Origin: Aquarana catesbeiana
Taxonomy: Eukaryota > Chordata > Amphibia > Anura > Ranidae
DNA: 64,000 bases
Assembly (NCBI RefSeq): GCF_042186555.1
Contig: NC_133334.1
Coordinates: 207,090,442-207,154,441, forward strand
Reading direction: 5' to 3'
The notes beneath the pieces are model-generated. The model worked only from the letters and a program-made list of their open reading frames with translations, was not told the origin of the DNA and did not search any database. Position numbers and translations under genes: made by a program. This document shows positions 32,544 to 43,612 of the stretch, one piece after another. Each line of letters starts with the position of its first letter. The first letter of the stretch is position 1.

Positions 32544-34180
32544 AAATATTAGCCCATATTTTCCCAATTTTCATCATCTGTGCTGACCATTTTCCATGCT
32601 TCCCCAAATAATCATGCCACTGCCTTCCACGTGAACTGACCCTGGCCTGCTTTTTGACTATGCCTCTGCCTACCGTTTGGACTGCTTCCATGTGAACTGA
32701 CCCTGGCCCATTTTGTGACTATGCTTCTGCCTACCGCTTGGACTGCTTGCACGTGAACTGACCCTGGCCTGTTTTATGGACTATGCTTTTGCCTACCACT
32801 TGGACTGATCTGTTGCCCTGCTACTGTAGTACACAGGGGTCTCACATATGTGAGGGGCTCCAGAATAGTTTTTTGGGTGGGTCGAAGCCTCTACCCCTGT
32901 GCCCCTGTTCACAGGTCTTACACGATTGCAGCCCTCAGCCTGCTGCTGACTTACTGCCATCATGCCTTTGCCTGCCGCATGAACGGACCACACCTCTGCC
33001 TGCTACCTGGACTATGCAAATAATTAGCTGTAGCAAGAGGCAGTATGTTTATGAAGGGCTGGAGAGCGGTACAATAATGGGTGTCTGCAGGTAACAGTGT
33101 ACTAGGACCAATATTATGGCTGTGCTGGCTGTCTCTGCCTGGACAATTTCTATGGACAAATGTTTTGGCTGTGCTGACAATATCCTTGTGCTGACCATAG
33201 ACTATATTCCTGCCTGCTGCCTGGATAATTACCATTGCTAAGCACATCCCTGACTGCTGCCTGGACCAGTGCTCTCTTCTGTAGACACTACTAAAAGCAC
33301 AGGTAATACTTTTTTTTTACCCTTTCCGCAGTTGAATTTACTTTGGATTGTAATTCTTGGTATGTACAAGCTATGCGTTAGGAATATGAAGGGCCTTCAA
33401 AAATGATAGGTTGCCAGGATATTATCTATGTAATGTATGCTCCTAGAACGCCTGATGGTGCTATTTGGATGTTGGGCCTCTGTATGTGGCCAAGCTGTGT
33501 AAAAGTCTCACACATGTGGTATCACCATACTCAGGAGGAGTAGCAGAATGTATTTTGGGGTGTCATTTTTGCTATGTATTTGCTATGTGTTGGAAAAATC
33601 TTATAAATGGACAACTTTGTGTAAAAAAAATGCGTTTTTATTTTTTTCCACATTTTCCAAAAACTTCTTGAAAAAAATGAACTGTTCAAAAGACTCATTA
33701 TGCCTCAGATTATACGTTGGGGTGTTTGCTTTCCAAAATAGGGTCATTTTGTGGGCAATTCCATTGTCCTGGTGCTCCAGGGCCTTCAAAAATGTAATAA
33801 GTGGTTGAGAAATGAGATGTGCAATTTATGCTCGCAGATGGTGCTACTTCAATGTGGCCAGGCTGTGTAAAAGTCCCACACATGTGGTATCCCCATACTC
33901 AGGAGGAGAAGCAGAATGTATTTTGGGGTGTAATTTGTTGTGTGCATATGCTCTGTGAGAAAAATTTACGGTATTTTTTTATTTATAGCACAAAAAATAA
34001 AAAACCCATTAGTGATTAAATACCACCAAAAGAAAGCTCTATTTGTGTGAAAAAAGGACACAAATTTCATTCGGGTACAGTGTTGCATGACTAAGTAATT
34101 GTCATTCAAAGTGTGAGACCACCGAAAACTGAAAATTGGTCTGGGCAGAGAGGGGGTTTAAGTGCCCTGTATTGAGGTGG
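32544..34180 (+). other. piggyBac 3' region with internal duplications
   Basis: Three ~62-bp tandem units around 32635-32810 (GTGAACTGACCCTGGCC core) are followed by more diverged CTGCCTGC.TGGAC words to about 33280. A later ~75-bp block (33485-33575) including CACACATGTGGTATCACCAT is repeated at about 33866-33950. No gene. Confidence 0.6.
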
Positions 34181-34184
34181 TTAA

Positions 34185-34568
34185 AGGAGATGTATAGGTT
34201 CGTTTTTTTTTTTTTAAATAACAAACATGTCATACTTGCCTCTACTGTGCAGTTAGTTTTGCACAAAGTGGCCCTGATCCTCGTCTTCTGGGGTCCCTCA
34301 GCGGCTGTCTTGGCTCCTCCCCGCAAGAGCTACCCCCCCCCCCTCTGGGAAGCACTCTCCCAAGGGGGTTAGCTTGCGGGCACGCTCCCGTATGATACAC
34401 AGGAGCTGGGGGAAAGCAACACGGGATCGCGCCCATGGAGATTCTGGGCTCAGGTAAGTAAAACGGGGGCTCGGGGGGGCTCGGGGGGGCCGGAGAGTGC
34501 AAGGTGTTTTTTCACCTTAATGCATAGAATGCATTAAGGTGAAAAAAACACAAAGCTTTACAACCCCT
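34185..34568. repeat. Interspersed repeat 'A', diverged copy 3, TTAA-flanked
   Basis: Starts directly after TTAA shared with the piggyBac end and finishes TTACAACCCC before TTAA (34569-34572). Shares the GCATAGAATGCATTAAGGTG segment and CAGGTAAGTA with copies 1 and 2. The two TTAA sites suggest a piggyBac-type MITE. Confidence 0.55.
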
Positions 34569-34572
34569 TTAA

Positions 34573-34940
34573 AGAGGAACTGCAGTCTGCTCACATAATT
34601 TGTAATAAAAACATCTTTGCCATTCTGAAGCTTCCCTCCAACCACTTTGCATATTATTTTATATATACTGTGATTCTGTACTTGCCAAATATGCTGCAGA
34701 AATCTTCCTCCACTGAGTCTGGCTGCATCCATTTTAACTGTGGGCAGCTGAAGCTGCTGCCTGTTCACTTCCTGGGTTTACAGAGGCACAACTCCAGCTC
34801 TGCAGCTCTCATTGGCCCTCTTATGACTCATAACCCATAACATAACTCATGACTTCCTGGCAAACTCTCAGGAGAGTGAGAGTTGTGCACAATGTCACAA
34901 GCCTAGGCTTTTTACCGGACAAGAAACAGGATGTGGGCTG
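34573..34940. mobile_element. TTAA-type MITE (AGAGGAACTGCAGTC family), partial
   Basis: Begins TTAAAGAGGAACTGCAGTCT, a common amphibian repeat end. The right part is cut by the second Harbinger copy. No ORF of interest. Confidence 0.5.
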
Positions 34941-34943
34941 TAT

Positions 34944-37585
34944 TGCCGCGTAAACGCGATCGCACATTCCGACAACAAAATCCATGTTTTTTTCCGACGG
35001 ATGTTGGCTCATACTTGTCTTGCATACACACAGTCACACAAATCTTGTCAGAAATTCCGAACGTCAAGAATGCGGTGACGTACAACATGTACGACGGCAC
35101 TAGAAAAAAGGGAAGTTCAATAGCCAGTGCGCCACCCTTTGGGCTCCTTCTGCTAATCTCAGGTTAGTAGAAGTTTGGTGAGAGACGATTCGCGCTTTTT
35201 CAGCCTCGTGCTTTTCCACTTGTTACTGCTCTTCAGTTTGTGCTTGTGGGTTTGTATATGGTTTTCAGTGCGTGTAGTCAGCTCGCATTTGTTTTTCAGT
35301 GCGTATTATTATAGTACATATTTGATTTCCAGTGCGTTCTTGTCCGCTCGTTTCTGATTTTCAGCTCACTCTTCTCAGGCCTTTCTGATTTTCAGTGCGT
35401 TCTGTTAGTTCATTCTGACCAGCCAACCGTTTTGAAGCCATGTTATGGGTACGTACTCGTCGTAGAGTTCGTGCTGTGCAGGGGCTTGGTGTTGGGGTTC
35501 TTACTTTGACCCAATACCAGTCCATGAACAGGGCAGGGAGGAGTTCATGGACGAAGAATCGGTTGCTCCAGCGTGACCAACTCTCTCACATGCCTTTGTT
35601 GCGGGAGATCCGTTTTTCACCGTTTGTTGGCTTTGCTGTCCCCTTATATTAGCAGGCAGGACAACTGCATGCGGCAAGCCATCACTCCAGAGCAGAGGCT
35701 AGTCGCCACGTTGTGGTACTTGGTGACAGGGAGAAGTCTGCAGGACATCAAGTTCTCGACAGGCATCTCCCCCAGGCTCTGGGGATCATTATTCCAGAGA
35801 CCTGTTCTGCCATCATTCAGGTCCTGCAGAAGGACTAGATTAGGGTAACTTTTCTCCTTTAACATCACATTCTATGTATTTAATGTTTGCTAATGTATTG
35901 TATTTCTTTCATCATTCCCTAATTACCATGATTGTAATACCCTGTGAATGTTCCCTTTGTTCTCATGCATGCTTGACTTTTTTAAACTTCCTTTTTTGTC
36001 CTTCATGCATATTTTACTTCACTAACCTTCCCATCATGCTATCCTGGGCCCATACACACCTAGCCTAGTCACTTAACAATGTATTTTGTCAGCTCCATAG
36101 TAGTGCTTTACCCTAAACACCCCCTAAAATATGTACAAATGTTATTTGTGTCCTTAAATTCATGCAGAGTGCCAGAGGCTTTTTTTTGGGTCACAAAATC
36201 ATTTGGAACCCTCCCTCCCCCCCCAACTGCTAAGTCAACCGATATCAATCCTCTATGTGCTGACTTTGCCAAACCCATACACACTATACCTACCTCTTTT
36301 GTGGTCAGATTTCTGTATGAATTCCCCAAAGCATGTAGTGAAAGGGCCTGCCAGCATACTTTTAAATGGTACTGTTTAAAGTTTTATTCTCCTATTATCT
36401 TGATAGGTAACTGCAGAATGTAAAAATGTGCTTCAATTTGTACAGTGTGTAGTTATATTTTTGTATTATGACACTTCTTACCTGTCCAATTGGCTGCCAA
36501 TAGTGTAAGTAAGGAGGGGCTGGCCAAAGAAACACACATTATTTATGCATTCAGCTCTCAATGAAGTGGAGAGGGTTACCTGTCCCAAACATACCCCCCC
36601 CCCCTCAATTTTTTACAATGGGCCATCAGAAACGGTGAGGAATCTTATATTTTTGTCTTTAAATATTCCTTAAAATAAATGTTATACTGATGTTGGCCAA
36701 GAATGTTGGTGTCTAATTTGCTTGCAATGTTTATGTGCAAAATTACAAAGTTCTTTTTTCTTGTTTGACAGTTTCCTTCAACGCCACAGTCTGCGCCAAT
36801 TTGCCCAGCGGTGAGACTTTCCCAACTGCGGAGGGGAAATTGATGGGAAACACGTCCATATCCTGCCACCCCTCAACTCGGGGTCATACTATTATAATTG
36901 CAAGGGGTTTAATAGTATTGTGATGTTGGCGGTGGTGTCAGCGACAAATGAGTTTCTCTATGTGGACGTGGGGAAGAATGGCTGGATGTCGGATGGTGGA
37001 GTCATCGCCCAGACAGAGTTCCACACACGGCTCCAGAATGGTGGCTTGGGATTGCCACCTGCTGAAGAGAACGTGGAAGGACTCCCATTTGTATTTGTCT
37101 CTGATGAAGCGTTTGGGCTGGGTGATCACCTGATGCGGCCATTCCCGATGAAGACCCTCACCCCGGACCAGAGGGTTTTTAACTACCGGCTGGCCAGAAT
37201 CAGAGGAGTGGTTCAGAATGCCTTCGGGATAATGACCAGCCGGTTCCGCCTGTTCCTTATGGCAATCAACATGGCGGAATATAAACTTAACCATATAATC
37301 CTTGCATGCTGCATTCCCCACAACTACTTAAGGAGAAATTCAATGAACTATGTTGCCTGAGGCCGGACTTAACGAACAAACCCTGATGGCACTTGAATCT
37401 GGCCGTCCTGGCTTGCCCCCCCAAAGCGCCCGCGAGGTCCGTAACAAATATATGGAGTACTTTGCGGGTAGGGGGGCCATTGATACGACAGAAAATCTTT
37501 CATAAACATTTTAAAAATACATTTTTTTAGTTAAACTGAAATAAGATTTCCTTTGATTTACTGCTTGTGTTTCTTTTAGCTGTCT
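34944..37585 (+). mobile_element. Second PIF/Harbinger copy, 3'-truncated
   Basis: Left end TGCCGCGTAAACGCGATCG is a mutated form of the 3344 terminus with a short deletion. It runs collinear with the first copy through the transposase and ~90 bp beyond its stop, then breaks near 37585. The accessory genes and right end are missing. No TSD can be assigned. Confidence 0.8.
35440..37504 (+). pseudogene. Harbinger transposase, second copy, decayed
   Basis: Exon 1 region (35440-35838) is parallel to 3817-4272 but lacks about 50 bp encoding the NNPDDFRNFLRMTDPV segment, which shifts the frame, and has a TAG replacing the TAT of KEY near 35837. Exon 2 region starts near 36775 with another small deletion (the QEW segment is lost) and a frameshift. 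From 36920 the DDE domain is readable: VFVSDEAFGLGDHL, VFNYRLARI, GVVQNAFGIM. The catalytic Glu position reads Gln (VVQN for VVEN) and Tyr replaces Phe at HNYL. A last frame break occurs after NYVA (~37360). Older or less constrained than the first copy. Confidence 0.85.
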
Positions 37586-37589
37586 CCTA

Positions 37590-38540
37590 GATTATCCAAT
37601 GTAGAAATAGAAGGGTGGTGCTAGGTTTGTCTAGAGCGTAGGGTTAACCCACATCCCCAATAGTCTAAGCAAATGGAAATTTGTTCCTCTTATGGGACTT
37701 TAAAGGGAAAAAGCTACTCTGAGGTGATCACGAGTATAAGTTTTATTAGCAAAGGTGTAGAGATAACAAATCTAAAATGCAAACAGTGGATACACTAGGG
37801 AATACAGGATGCGTAACACAATAAACATGCAATACAATATATGAGGTTCACAATCATAGACTCCGTTGCACATGGAACACACATACGGGGAGTACCCAAT
37901 GCGTTTCGAGTTATACTCTTCTTCAGGGGTATCTGATTGAGATCAGCACAACAAAAGCATGTCATATAGTATTGCTTAGGGACATCATAGATTACTGCAT
38001 CCAATTAAAAACACTTTAAGAAAAAGCTACATGGAACAGATAGCCACTATTCCTGTACCAGCTCCTGATCCGGACTGGGTGGGCTGTGTGTGCCTGGCCT
38101 AGCAGAACCACATGGGGGATTCCCCAACAGAGGGTGCCAGGACACCAATCAGTGTGTTGATAATCCAGAAGGTGGGACGCCAATCCCTTTAGGTGTGTCC
38201 TGGTGCCAGAGTGTAAAATCCTTCCTGGCGAGGAGGCTATGCCAACGGCAGGGCGCTGTAAATGCCACAGTCCCAGAGCCCGTGCCGGGGTACGGTAGGG
38301 CCCGGTGTGAACAGCCTTCAAGGAGGTCCTGGTGGGGGTAGTGTGTGCTGAACTGCCTTGGCTTGAGAGGTACATAAAGGGAGGCTGATGGGGTGCTGTA
38401 GGCATCTCGAGATTGGCGCCTAGCCCGGGGTCCAGTATAGCCCTGGGTGCCCAACCTTGAGTGGCCCTGGGAGAGATGTGGTGCCGATGGTTGGGCGGCC
38501 GTGGAGTGGAGGACAGGAACCAGGGACTGTGCTATCAGCA
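37590..38540 (-). mobile_element. Penelope-like terminal fragment, probable
   Basis: Contains a hammerhead-like motif (37892-37932) in minus orientation and the GCGTTTCG...CTTCAGGGG arrangement common to PLE terminal repeats. No RT or endonuclease coding. Limits are uncertain; the part from 38050 to 38540 is GC-richer, and its 129-130-codon minus frames have no recognisable domain. Confidence 0.45.
37892..37932 (-). ncRNA. Hammerhead-ribozyme-like motif with canonical core
   Basis: Minus strand: TACCC (stem I), CTGAAGA (fits CTGANGA), an extra A, GAGTATAACTC (stem II hairpin), GAAAC, GCATT, then GGGTA (stem I return, 5 bp). The helix III/cleavage segment reads GCATT instead of GCGTC/GCGTT, consistent with CpG decay. 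Confidence 0.5.
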
Positions 38541-38544
38541 AACA

Positions 38545-38752
38545 TACTCACTTTTGTTGCCAGCAGTTTAGATATTAATGGCTGCGTGTTGAGTTATTTT
38601 GAGGGGACATCAAATTTACACTGTTATACAAGCTGTACACTCACTACTTTACAATGTAGCAAAGTGTCAATTCTTCAGTGTTGTCACATGAAAAGATAAT
38701 AGAATAATTTACAAAAATGTGAGGGGTGTACTCACTTTTGTGAGATACTGTA
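38545..38752 (-). mobile_element. Tc1-like transposon end
   Basis: Complement starts CAGTATCTCACAAAAGTGAG, a widespread Tc1/mariner terminal sequence. A related motif ACTCACTTTTGTTGCCAGC is at the other side (38547). Non-coding terminal piece; the PLE landed at its TA-rich edge. Confidence 0.6.
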
Positions 38753-39675
38753 TATATATAGATATGGGTACATAAGTGTGGCGCTAAATAATCATGTACA
38801 TTAGTGGACAAGGCCTGACAGAATGGAAATCCGTGAGGAAAATAGTCCAATAAAGTGTATTAATGAAACACCAAAACAACTTGTGTATTAGACTAGTGAA
38901 AATAATACATAAATACGTGGGTTAATCAGAAGGGACCAACCAACATTAAAGGCAGTACTGGTACGAACCCCTGACTATACCCAATGTGAAAAAGGGATCA
39001 AGAGGTACTCTCTCACTAATCCTCATTCAAAAAGTGATGAATTTGGAAACCTTAAAAATGATGTGGTGACACATATGCAAATTATAAATAGTGAAATACC
39101 ATAACAGCCTATGTAGCTGTCATAAAAACGTCCAGTCAATAATTAAATGAGAAAACTTCAGTGACCAACATTCAGAAATAAAGAATCAAAAGTCTGTAGT
39201 TGTCAAGATGATTGGTAGAAGACCTTCAGTCCAGGGATGGCATCCACAGGACAAGGGGCTCAGCATATATCAAGATGGAATAGGTAAAACATACTCTTAC
39301 CGGAAATGGTGGACCCCTCGGCCAGCGGCCTGGGGGTCTAACAGGCTTAAGGATATGGGAGAAGACTTCCACGACAGTTGGAGGGGTTGGAGGGGACCCT
39401 CGACACTCACCAACCGACCTCTCAAGTAGTGATGACTCCCGGTCTGCAAGGGTTCAATCGGAGGATGTTCACAAAAAAGCCGCTTCAGAAGGCCAGGTAT
39501 GGGTCCTCAAAATGGGGTTTTAAAAGAAGGAAACCACCCCATAGTGTAAATCCGCTTACTCAGAAGCATTTATTAATAAAGCGAAGGTTAAACAACACGC
39601 CTTAACCCGGACACTCACAGTCAGGTATAGACAATAAAAAGCGCTATAAGATAAAAGTGGCAAGACAGGCATAAC

Positions 39676-39715
39676 CACCCGACGCGTTTCGTCCTACGGG
39701 ACTTCAACTGGGGTA
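39676..39715 (-). ncRNA. Hammerhead-ribozyme-like motif, PLE2 left copy
   Basis: Exact inverted counterpart of 47555-47594, in the 3' region after the endonuclease ORF. Parts on the minus strand: ACCC, CAGTTGAA, GTCCCGTAGGAC hairpin, GAAAC, GCGTC, GGGT. Confidence 0.5.
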
Positions 39716-40691
39716 CATGACTGTCCGCCACAAATGCCTGTATATATATATAAAACTCATAATTACCTAATGGTAGCAGCTGTTTGTGCCATGTGTGCCG
39801 TTACTTCCGGGATATCCGGAAGAGGGCGTCAAAATAGGGGAACCGCCAATCACGAAGAGACAGAACCTGGCTCCAAACCAAGCCTCTCTATGGACGGTCC
39901 CATCAAGGTGTAGCGTGGGCAGCGTCTACCTCCCCGATGGAAGGCAACGTCCATACGTGTCACCTCCCAGGGCCAATCATGGCCCAAATGCTAGAGGCGT
40001 CATGCGCAGCGTCCATGAAGGGGCGGTACTGACAGACCGTCCATGGTGTCAGTTCCGTAGCCGTCGGAAGTGACGAAAGGTGGGACGCAGATGCGTCACG
40101 TGGGAGCGCTCACTGGGAAGACGTGTGCGACGTCAGTTCCGTAATCTCCGGAAGTGACGAAGGGTGGAACGCACATGTGAACCAAGCCTCCCTGAACCTG
40201 GGACGCAAACATAATAGTCCGTCAATGAAAATACACATAACGTACTGTGAAGGCTGGCACGCATATGCGGTCCAGCCTCTAAAGGGGAAAGAAGAAAGAA
40301 ATTTGATATAACATGGCTCAAACGTCGCTAGATACAATAACCTTATACTGGCTAGTAATACAATATGTTACCATACTGCAGAAATGTATAAAATTCACGA
40401 AATTCCTAGAGAGTACCTAAATAAACTATACCAATATAATGTATAGCTCCAACCGGCTAATCAAAATCAACCAAAATAGAGGTTATGGAGAACGGTAAAA
40501 TAGGTACATATTAGTAGCAACAAATGATGTATAAAAGGGGGGGAAAATATATTCAGCTAATTATAACCCCAAATCCCCATCTTGACACGAATATGCAAAA
40601 TGAAAATAAAATAAAAAATACAAATAACATAAAATTGCAAAAAGGATTAGAAGTACAAAGATTCAGAGAGAGAGGACTACTAGTGTAACTA

Positions 40692-42962
40692 TCACGACTG
40701 GTTAATAAAAGCATTTATATCCCAGTCGACATTGAGGCCAAAAGGTAGGTAACATTTTAGTTGATGTATCCAGAAAGTTTCCAATCTGGACACGCCCCTT
40801 TTCATCGACGCGCCCCTCCAATGTGGAATAAATTTATCAATAACTTGGAACTGAATACCATTCGGATTTTGGTTGTGACATTGCAAAAAGTGTTTAGGGA
40901 CACTGTGATTCGTAAGGCCTTTTTTAATATTAGCTATGTGTTCATTACCTCTCACTGATAATGTACGTATGGTCCGGCCTACATACTGTTTTTTGCAGGG
41001 ACATGTGATCAAATAGACCACATATCTGGTCTCACATGTCAAGAAATGTTTTATCTGGTATTCCCTCCCCGTAAGGGTGGAGGTGAATGTCTCCGTTCGT
41101 CTGCGTCCATTGATGTTGTGCAGACATACGTTACAACGTTTACAAGGGAAAAAGCCCTTCATATTGTGAAAAAATGAACGAATCGGAGGGGGATCGATAA
41201 CATTAGCGGCGATTTGGCCTCTAATGGAAGGAGCCCCTTTGAAAATAATACCACTTCGTTCAGGAAGGACCGGACCCAGTATTGGGTCATTCTTGAGAAC
41301 TTTCCAGTGTCTAGCTAGGATTGCTTTGATCTGTTTATGTTGTATGGAGAAATTAGTCAGCAAAGACCATTTGTGTTTATTATCAGAGTTGTTTTTGGGG
41401 TGTCCCATCAATAAAGATTCCCTATTAATCTGAGCGATGTTCATAATTTCACTGTCCACATCTCCGGGGTCGTAGCCCTTATCGATGAACCTGGACCTTA
41501 AAATTTGTGTCTGTTGGAAGTACTCAGTAAGGTTGCTACAGTTACGTCTAATCCGTGTGAATTGGCTACGTGGCACCGATTTCAGCCACGTGGCGTGGTG
41601 GCAACTATCGACCGGAATGTAACCATTCCGGTCGGTTGGTTTAAAAAATGTTTTAGTCTCTAGGTGATCATTAACTACCATTATTTCTAGGTCCAAAAAA
41701 TGGATAGATGAAGCACTGATCTCATATTTTAGTTCAATCCCAATCTTGTTATCATTGAGTTTCTTCAAAAAGGCATGTAAGGTATCCACGCTCCCTCTCC
41801 AGAGGAGGAGGATGTCGTCTATGTACCTCGCCCAGAGAGCTAACTCCGGGGGATCGAGGGCATAGACGACATCCTCCTCCCACCGGGCCATAAAAATGTT
41901 GGCCAGGCTAGGGGCGAATTTAGCGCCCATAGCCACTCCCTTTCGTTGTATATAAAAATTTCCGTTATACCAGAAATAATTATGTGTAGTCGCGAACCTC
42001 AGCAGGTCCATAATGAATCTCTGCTGGGTTCTTGGGATAGAATCCTCTCTAGATAGGAAGAGTTCAACTGCAGCCAATCCCTCATCATGAGGTATGGAAG
42101 TATATAACGACGTTACATCAGCGGTAACGAGAAGTAGGTCTTTACTATAAGTTATATTATTGAGTTTGGAGATAGTATCTTTAGTATCCCTGAGATAGGA
42201 TGGTGTAGATCGTACAATGGGCTGTAAGAAAAAATCTATGTATTTCCCTATGCAGGAAGTAATGGACTCAATGCCGCTAATAATGGGGCGGCCAGGTGGT
42301 TGGGTAACACTTTTATGTACCTTTGGTAAATAGTAGATTACCGGGATTCTCGGGGCAGTCGGAATAAGAAAACTTTTTTCTTTATTATTTAGGATACCTA
42401 GTTGGAAACCAGTATCCACCAAGTCCGTGAGTGACCTCTTAAAGGATACTGTGGGGTTGGTATAGATCCTAGAGTATGTGTCCGTATCCCCCAGGATTCT
42501 AGTTATTTCTAAGTGGTAATCATTTTTATCCAATACAACTATTCCCCCCCCCTTATCAGCGGGGCGGATAACTAAGTCTTTACGTTCGCATAGTTCCTTA
42601 AGTCCGATTCTTACCGTGGGGTTACTATATACTCTTTTAGATGGTAATTTGTCCAGGTCCTGTAGAACTAAGTCCCGAAACACTTTAATGGAAGGGGCAG
42701 TAGGGCCAGGGGGGTTGAAGAGGGAAGGGTTTGAGAGTCCTGAATGGACTATATGTGAATTGGTCTCTGTTTTCGGTCTCGTGGGGTTAGAGATGATATA
42801 TCTCTGTACATTTAGTTTTCGTACGTATTTCTGGATGTCTATAAAAGTGTTAAATTTATTTAATTTATTCGGAGGAGCAAACTTCAGGCCTTTCTCCAAG
42901 ACTAAAAGTTCTGCTTCCGAAAGAGAAGTTTTACTCAGATTAAATATCCCACTTTCTGTCAG
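40692..42962 (-). CDS. PLE reverse transcriptase with GIY-YIG endonuclease, intact frame
   Basis: Open for at least 756 codons from LTESGIFNLSKTS to INAFINQS. Order: N-terminal conserved block (GLKFAPPNKLNKFNTF), RT finger (IRPADKGGGIVVLDK), YYLPKVHKS and PGRPIISGIES, ADVTSLYTSIPHDEGL (RT motif A Asp), KGVAMGAKFAPSLANIFMA (B), ARYIDDILLLW (C, catalytic YIDD), FLDLEI (D/E), linker with CKRCNVC cluster, then YVVYLITCPCKKQYVGRTIR, the PLE type of GIY-YIG endonuclease. PLE RTs are related to telomerase and prime on nicked target DNA. No ATG opens the conserved block; the frame extends upstream overlapping ORF1 in the -1 frame, so initiation or frameshifting is unresolved. This left copy, though inverted and 5'-truncated, is the intact one; the right copy has a 2-bp deletion. 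Clade within endonuclease-bearing PLEs not determined. Confidence 0.9.
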   Translation of the reverse strand: MTESGIFNLSKTSLSEAELLVLEKGLKFAPPNKLNKFNTFIDIQKYVRKLNVQRYIISNPTRPKTETNSHIVHSGLSNPSLFNPPGPTAPSIKVFRDLVLQDLDKLPSKRVYSNPTVRIGLKELCERKDLVIRPADKGGGIVVLDKNDYHLEITRILGDTDTYSRIYTNPTVSFKRSLTDLVDTGFQLGILNNKEKSFLIPTAPRIPVIYYLPKVHKSVTQPPGRPIISGIESITSCIGKYIDFFLQPIVRSTPSYLRDTKDTISKLNNITYSKDLLLVTADVTSLYTSIPHDEGLAAVELFLSREDSIPRTQQRFIMDLLRFATTHNYFWYNGNFYIQRKGVAMGAKFAPSLANIFMARWEEDVVYALDPPELALWARYIDDILLLWRGSVDTLHAFLKKLNDNKIGIELKYEISASSIHFLDLEIMVVNDHLETKTFFKPTDRNGYIPVDSCHHATWLKSVPRSQFTRIRRNCSNLTEYFQQTQILRSRFIDKGYDPGDVDSEIMNIAQINRESLLMGHPKNNSDNKHKWSLLTNFSIQHKQIKAILARHWKVLKNDPILGPVLPERSGIIFKGAPSIRGQIAANVIDPPPIRSFFHNMKGFFPCKRCNVCLHNINGRRRTETFTSTLTGREYQIKHFLTCETRYVVYLITCPCKKQYVGRTIRTLSVRGNEHIANIKKGLTNHSVPKHFLQCHNQNPNGIQFQVIDKFIPHWRGASMKRGVSRLETFWIHQLKCYLPFGLNVDWDINAFINQS

Positions 42963-43611
42963 ACCCTTTTTCTTTTGTCGGGAGCGCCTCCCCCCTCTGG
43001 TCCCGCGTTTCCGTCTATGGCTCGCTTGAATCTCACTTGTTCTTTGGGAAAATCCCCTTGGTAGGAGGGGCCTGGTTGTGGCTGGTTATAATTAAAAGGA
43101 GATTTGTTATAATAACTGTAGTCCGTCTCTCTATATGGATGATAAGAGTTAAGATTCTCACGTGATCTGTCCTCTCTCAAAGGGGAATACCTATTGAACG
43201 TACGTATAGGCGTCCTTTGTGGATAAGAATATTCATATTGTTCATTATATCTGTCGTGGTAGTTATCTCTTTTCGGTGTCAGTCTCTGGCCCTCATAGTG
43301 AGAGGACCTATCTCTCTGACCTCTCCCCCTCCCTCTCCCCACTCTCTCCCTACCTCTAGGGTGTGTCGGGGGTCCCCTCCGGTGTGGGTTGGGTGTATGG
43401 GGGGGGGCCAACCGATAATGGTCAGCGGCCCTACGGTCTGTCACACCTGTATTTTTCAACGGTGGTTGGGGGTGGGGAAGTTGTTGCTCCGAGACTTCCA
43501 TCTGGCAGGGGCCGTTCTCGGGGGCAACCAGTTCACCATCCTTATTCTGCCAGGAAAAAACATTCCCATTTTTGTAGTCATTAACATCCCTGGTATATTT
43601 TTTTTGTTTCT
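42959..43611 (-). CDS. PLE ORF1, Arg/Gly/Tyr-rich, 5'-truncated
   Basis: Same product as 43613-44313 on the other strand, cut at the head-to-head junction. The annotated-length part from the internal Met (MEVSEQQLPHPQ) is 180 codons: Pro-rich start, RGG-like stretch (GRERVGRGRGRGQRDR), a Tyr-rich middle (NEQYEYSYPQR, YRETDYSYYNKSPFNYNQPQ) and a basic end (KRKRV). Composition suggests an RNA-binding or condensate-forming protein, but no named domain is recognisable. Function unknown. Confidence 0.65.
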
Positions 43612-43612
43612 A

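Larger units (their letters stand above)
24867..34180 (+). mobile_element. piggyBac transposon, 9.3 kb including insertions
   Basis: Starts after TTAA (24863-24866) with CCACTTCCCAATCGG and ends CAATACAGGGC-complement ...GAGGTGG before TTAA (34181-34184). TTAA duplication and the CCAC.TC inverted ends are typical of piggyBac. It contains a 5' palindromic region, a ~30-bp satellite, a decayed transposase (26460-32543) interrupted by a 4.1-kb hAT-type element, and a long 3' UTR with internal duplications. Without the insertion it is about 5.2 kb. Confidence 0.85.
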
